A DNA stretch of 33,337 bases, from assembly GCA_031270985.1 (NCBI GenBank), contig JAISWR010000090.1, positions 1 to 33,337 on the forward strand. The letters are read 5' to 3'. This stretch comes from Bacteroidales bacterium (GTDB lineage Bacteria > Bacteroidota > Bacteroidia > Bacteroidales > UBA4181). Shown piece after piece: positions 32,600 through 33,337 of the stretch. Under the pieces are notes generated by a model. It searched no databases, was not told where the DNA came from, and saw only the letters and a list, made by a program, of their open reading frames with translations. The position numbers and the translations under genes are program-made. Every line of letters starts with the position of its first letter. Positions within the stretch are counted from its first letter, which is position 1.

Positions 32600-33337
32600 G
32601 CTGAATCCAATTTTGTTGATTATATCAAAATCTTCTGCCGCTCCGGCAAGGGAGGTGCAGGTTCTGCCCATCTCCACCGTGACAGGCTCAACGCAAGAGG
32701 CGGACCGGACGGAGGCGACGGCGGACGCGGCGGTCATGTCATCCTGCGTGGCAACAGCCAGTTGTGGACGCTCATCCACCTGAAATACCGGCGGCATGTC
32801 TTTGCCGGCGACGGCGAAAACGGCGGCAGCGCGCTAAAAACAGGCGCCAACGGCGAAGACAAGATTATAGAAGTGCCCTTGGGCACCGTTGTCCGCGATG
32901 CGGAAAGCGGGGAAATGCTCTTTGAAATTACCGTACACGGGGAAATGCAGATTCTTGCAAAGGGCGGGAGAGGTGGACTGGGCAACGACCATTTCAAAAC
33001 GCCGACCAATCAGACGCCCCGTTATGCCCAACCCGGAGAACAGGGTGAAGAAAAATGGGAGATCCTCGAGCTGAAAATTCTCGCAGATGTTGGTTTGGTA
33101 GGCTTTCCCAATACCGGAAAATCAACGCTGCTGTCGGTCATATCGGCAGCAAAGCCGGAAATAGCCGACTATCCTTTCACTACGCTCACGCCAAACCTCG
33201 GCATAGCCCTCTATCGCAACAACCGATCCTTTGTGGTGGCCGACATTCCGGGCATCATTGAAGACGCACATCTGGGGAAAGGGCTGGGCATACGTTTCTT
33301 GCGGCATATCGAACGTAACTCCGTGCTGCTTTTCATG
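32597..33337 (+). CDS. obg: GTPase Obg (3' truncated by window end)
   Basis: 247 codons are present, running off the right edge. The N-terminal Gly-rich Obg fold is clear ([66 protein letters not shown]). The G domain begins around residue 160 with the P-loop GFPNTGKST, the switch I segment [12 protein letters not shown] and the G3 motif DIPG. Obg is a ribosome-associated GTPase needed for large-subunit maturation and growth control. The remaining G domain and C-terminus lie outside. Its start region overlaps the 13-bp repeats. Confidence 0.96.
   Translation, partial: MAESNFVDYIKIFCRSGKGGAGSAHLHRDRLNARGGPDGGDGGRGGHVILRGNSQLWTLIHLKYRRHVFAGDGENGGSALKTGANGEDKIIEVPLGTVVRDAESGEMLFEITVHGEMQILAKGGRGGLGNDHFKTPTNQTPRYAQPGEQGEEKWEILELKILADVGLVGFPNTGKSTLLSVISAAKPEIADYPFTTLTPNLGIALYRNNRSFVVADIPGIIEDAHLGKGLGIRFLRHIERNSVLLFM

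Overview
The window looks like chromosome of a Bacteroidota bacterium, most likely order Bacteroidales. The evidence is: two secreted proteins with type IX secretion (T9SS) sorting domains, one type A and one type B; a PorP/SprF partner gene directly after the type B adhesin; a DUF4837 lipoprotein; a short AtpC and an isolated atpDC pair; an OstA-like protein following a SurA-type isomerase; and several TAnnTTTG promoter elements. There are no rRNA or tRNA genes, insertion sequences, CRISPR arrays or phage genes that I can see.

Layout. 1-1032: the tail of an unrecognised gene with its terminator, then a lipoprotein ending in four QQGGGGTY repeats. 1050-3020: a gene-poor, decaying stretch with two scarred pseudogenes (a GltD-like/ferredoxin flavoprotein remnant and a TolB-like propeller lipoprotein remnant) and a 35-bp palindrome. 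3021-10948 (minus): a radical SAM protein, a PorP/SprF protein and a 2039-residue multidomain adhesin with an exact 282-bp repeat array. 11028-14913 (minus): clpC followed 4 nt later by ftsA, with no ftsZ. 15146-18924 (plus): surA-like, overlapping an OstA-like gene fused in frame to a complete class A beta-lactamase domain. 18975-21746 (minus): a SpoIID/LytB protein, a MerR regulator with a C-terminal domain lacking the cobalamin histidine, and an O-methyltransferase. 22012-26547 (plus): an S8 protease with a T9SS signal, a GH28 pectinase lipoprotein and a DUF4837 lipoprotein. 26607-29788 (minus): an alpha/beta hydrolase with an altered nucleophile elbow, atpC, atpD and a small lipoprotein. 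29921-33337 (plus): an inositol monophosphatase family protein, an SDR oxidoreductase, an Ldh-family dehydrogenase, and the start of obg.

The theme is the cell envelope and surface: outer-membrane biogenesis (SurA, OstA-like), peptidoglycan (beta-lactamase domain, SpoIID/LytB, FtsA), T9SS surface proteins and lipoproteins. The most unusual object is the OstA-like/class A beta-lactamase fusion at 16507-18924. It retains SxxK, SDN, the general-base Glu and KSG, and would place a beta-lactamase in the periplasm joined to a lipopolysaccharide-transport-type domain. Family names come from recognising motifs by eye; no database search was run.
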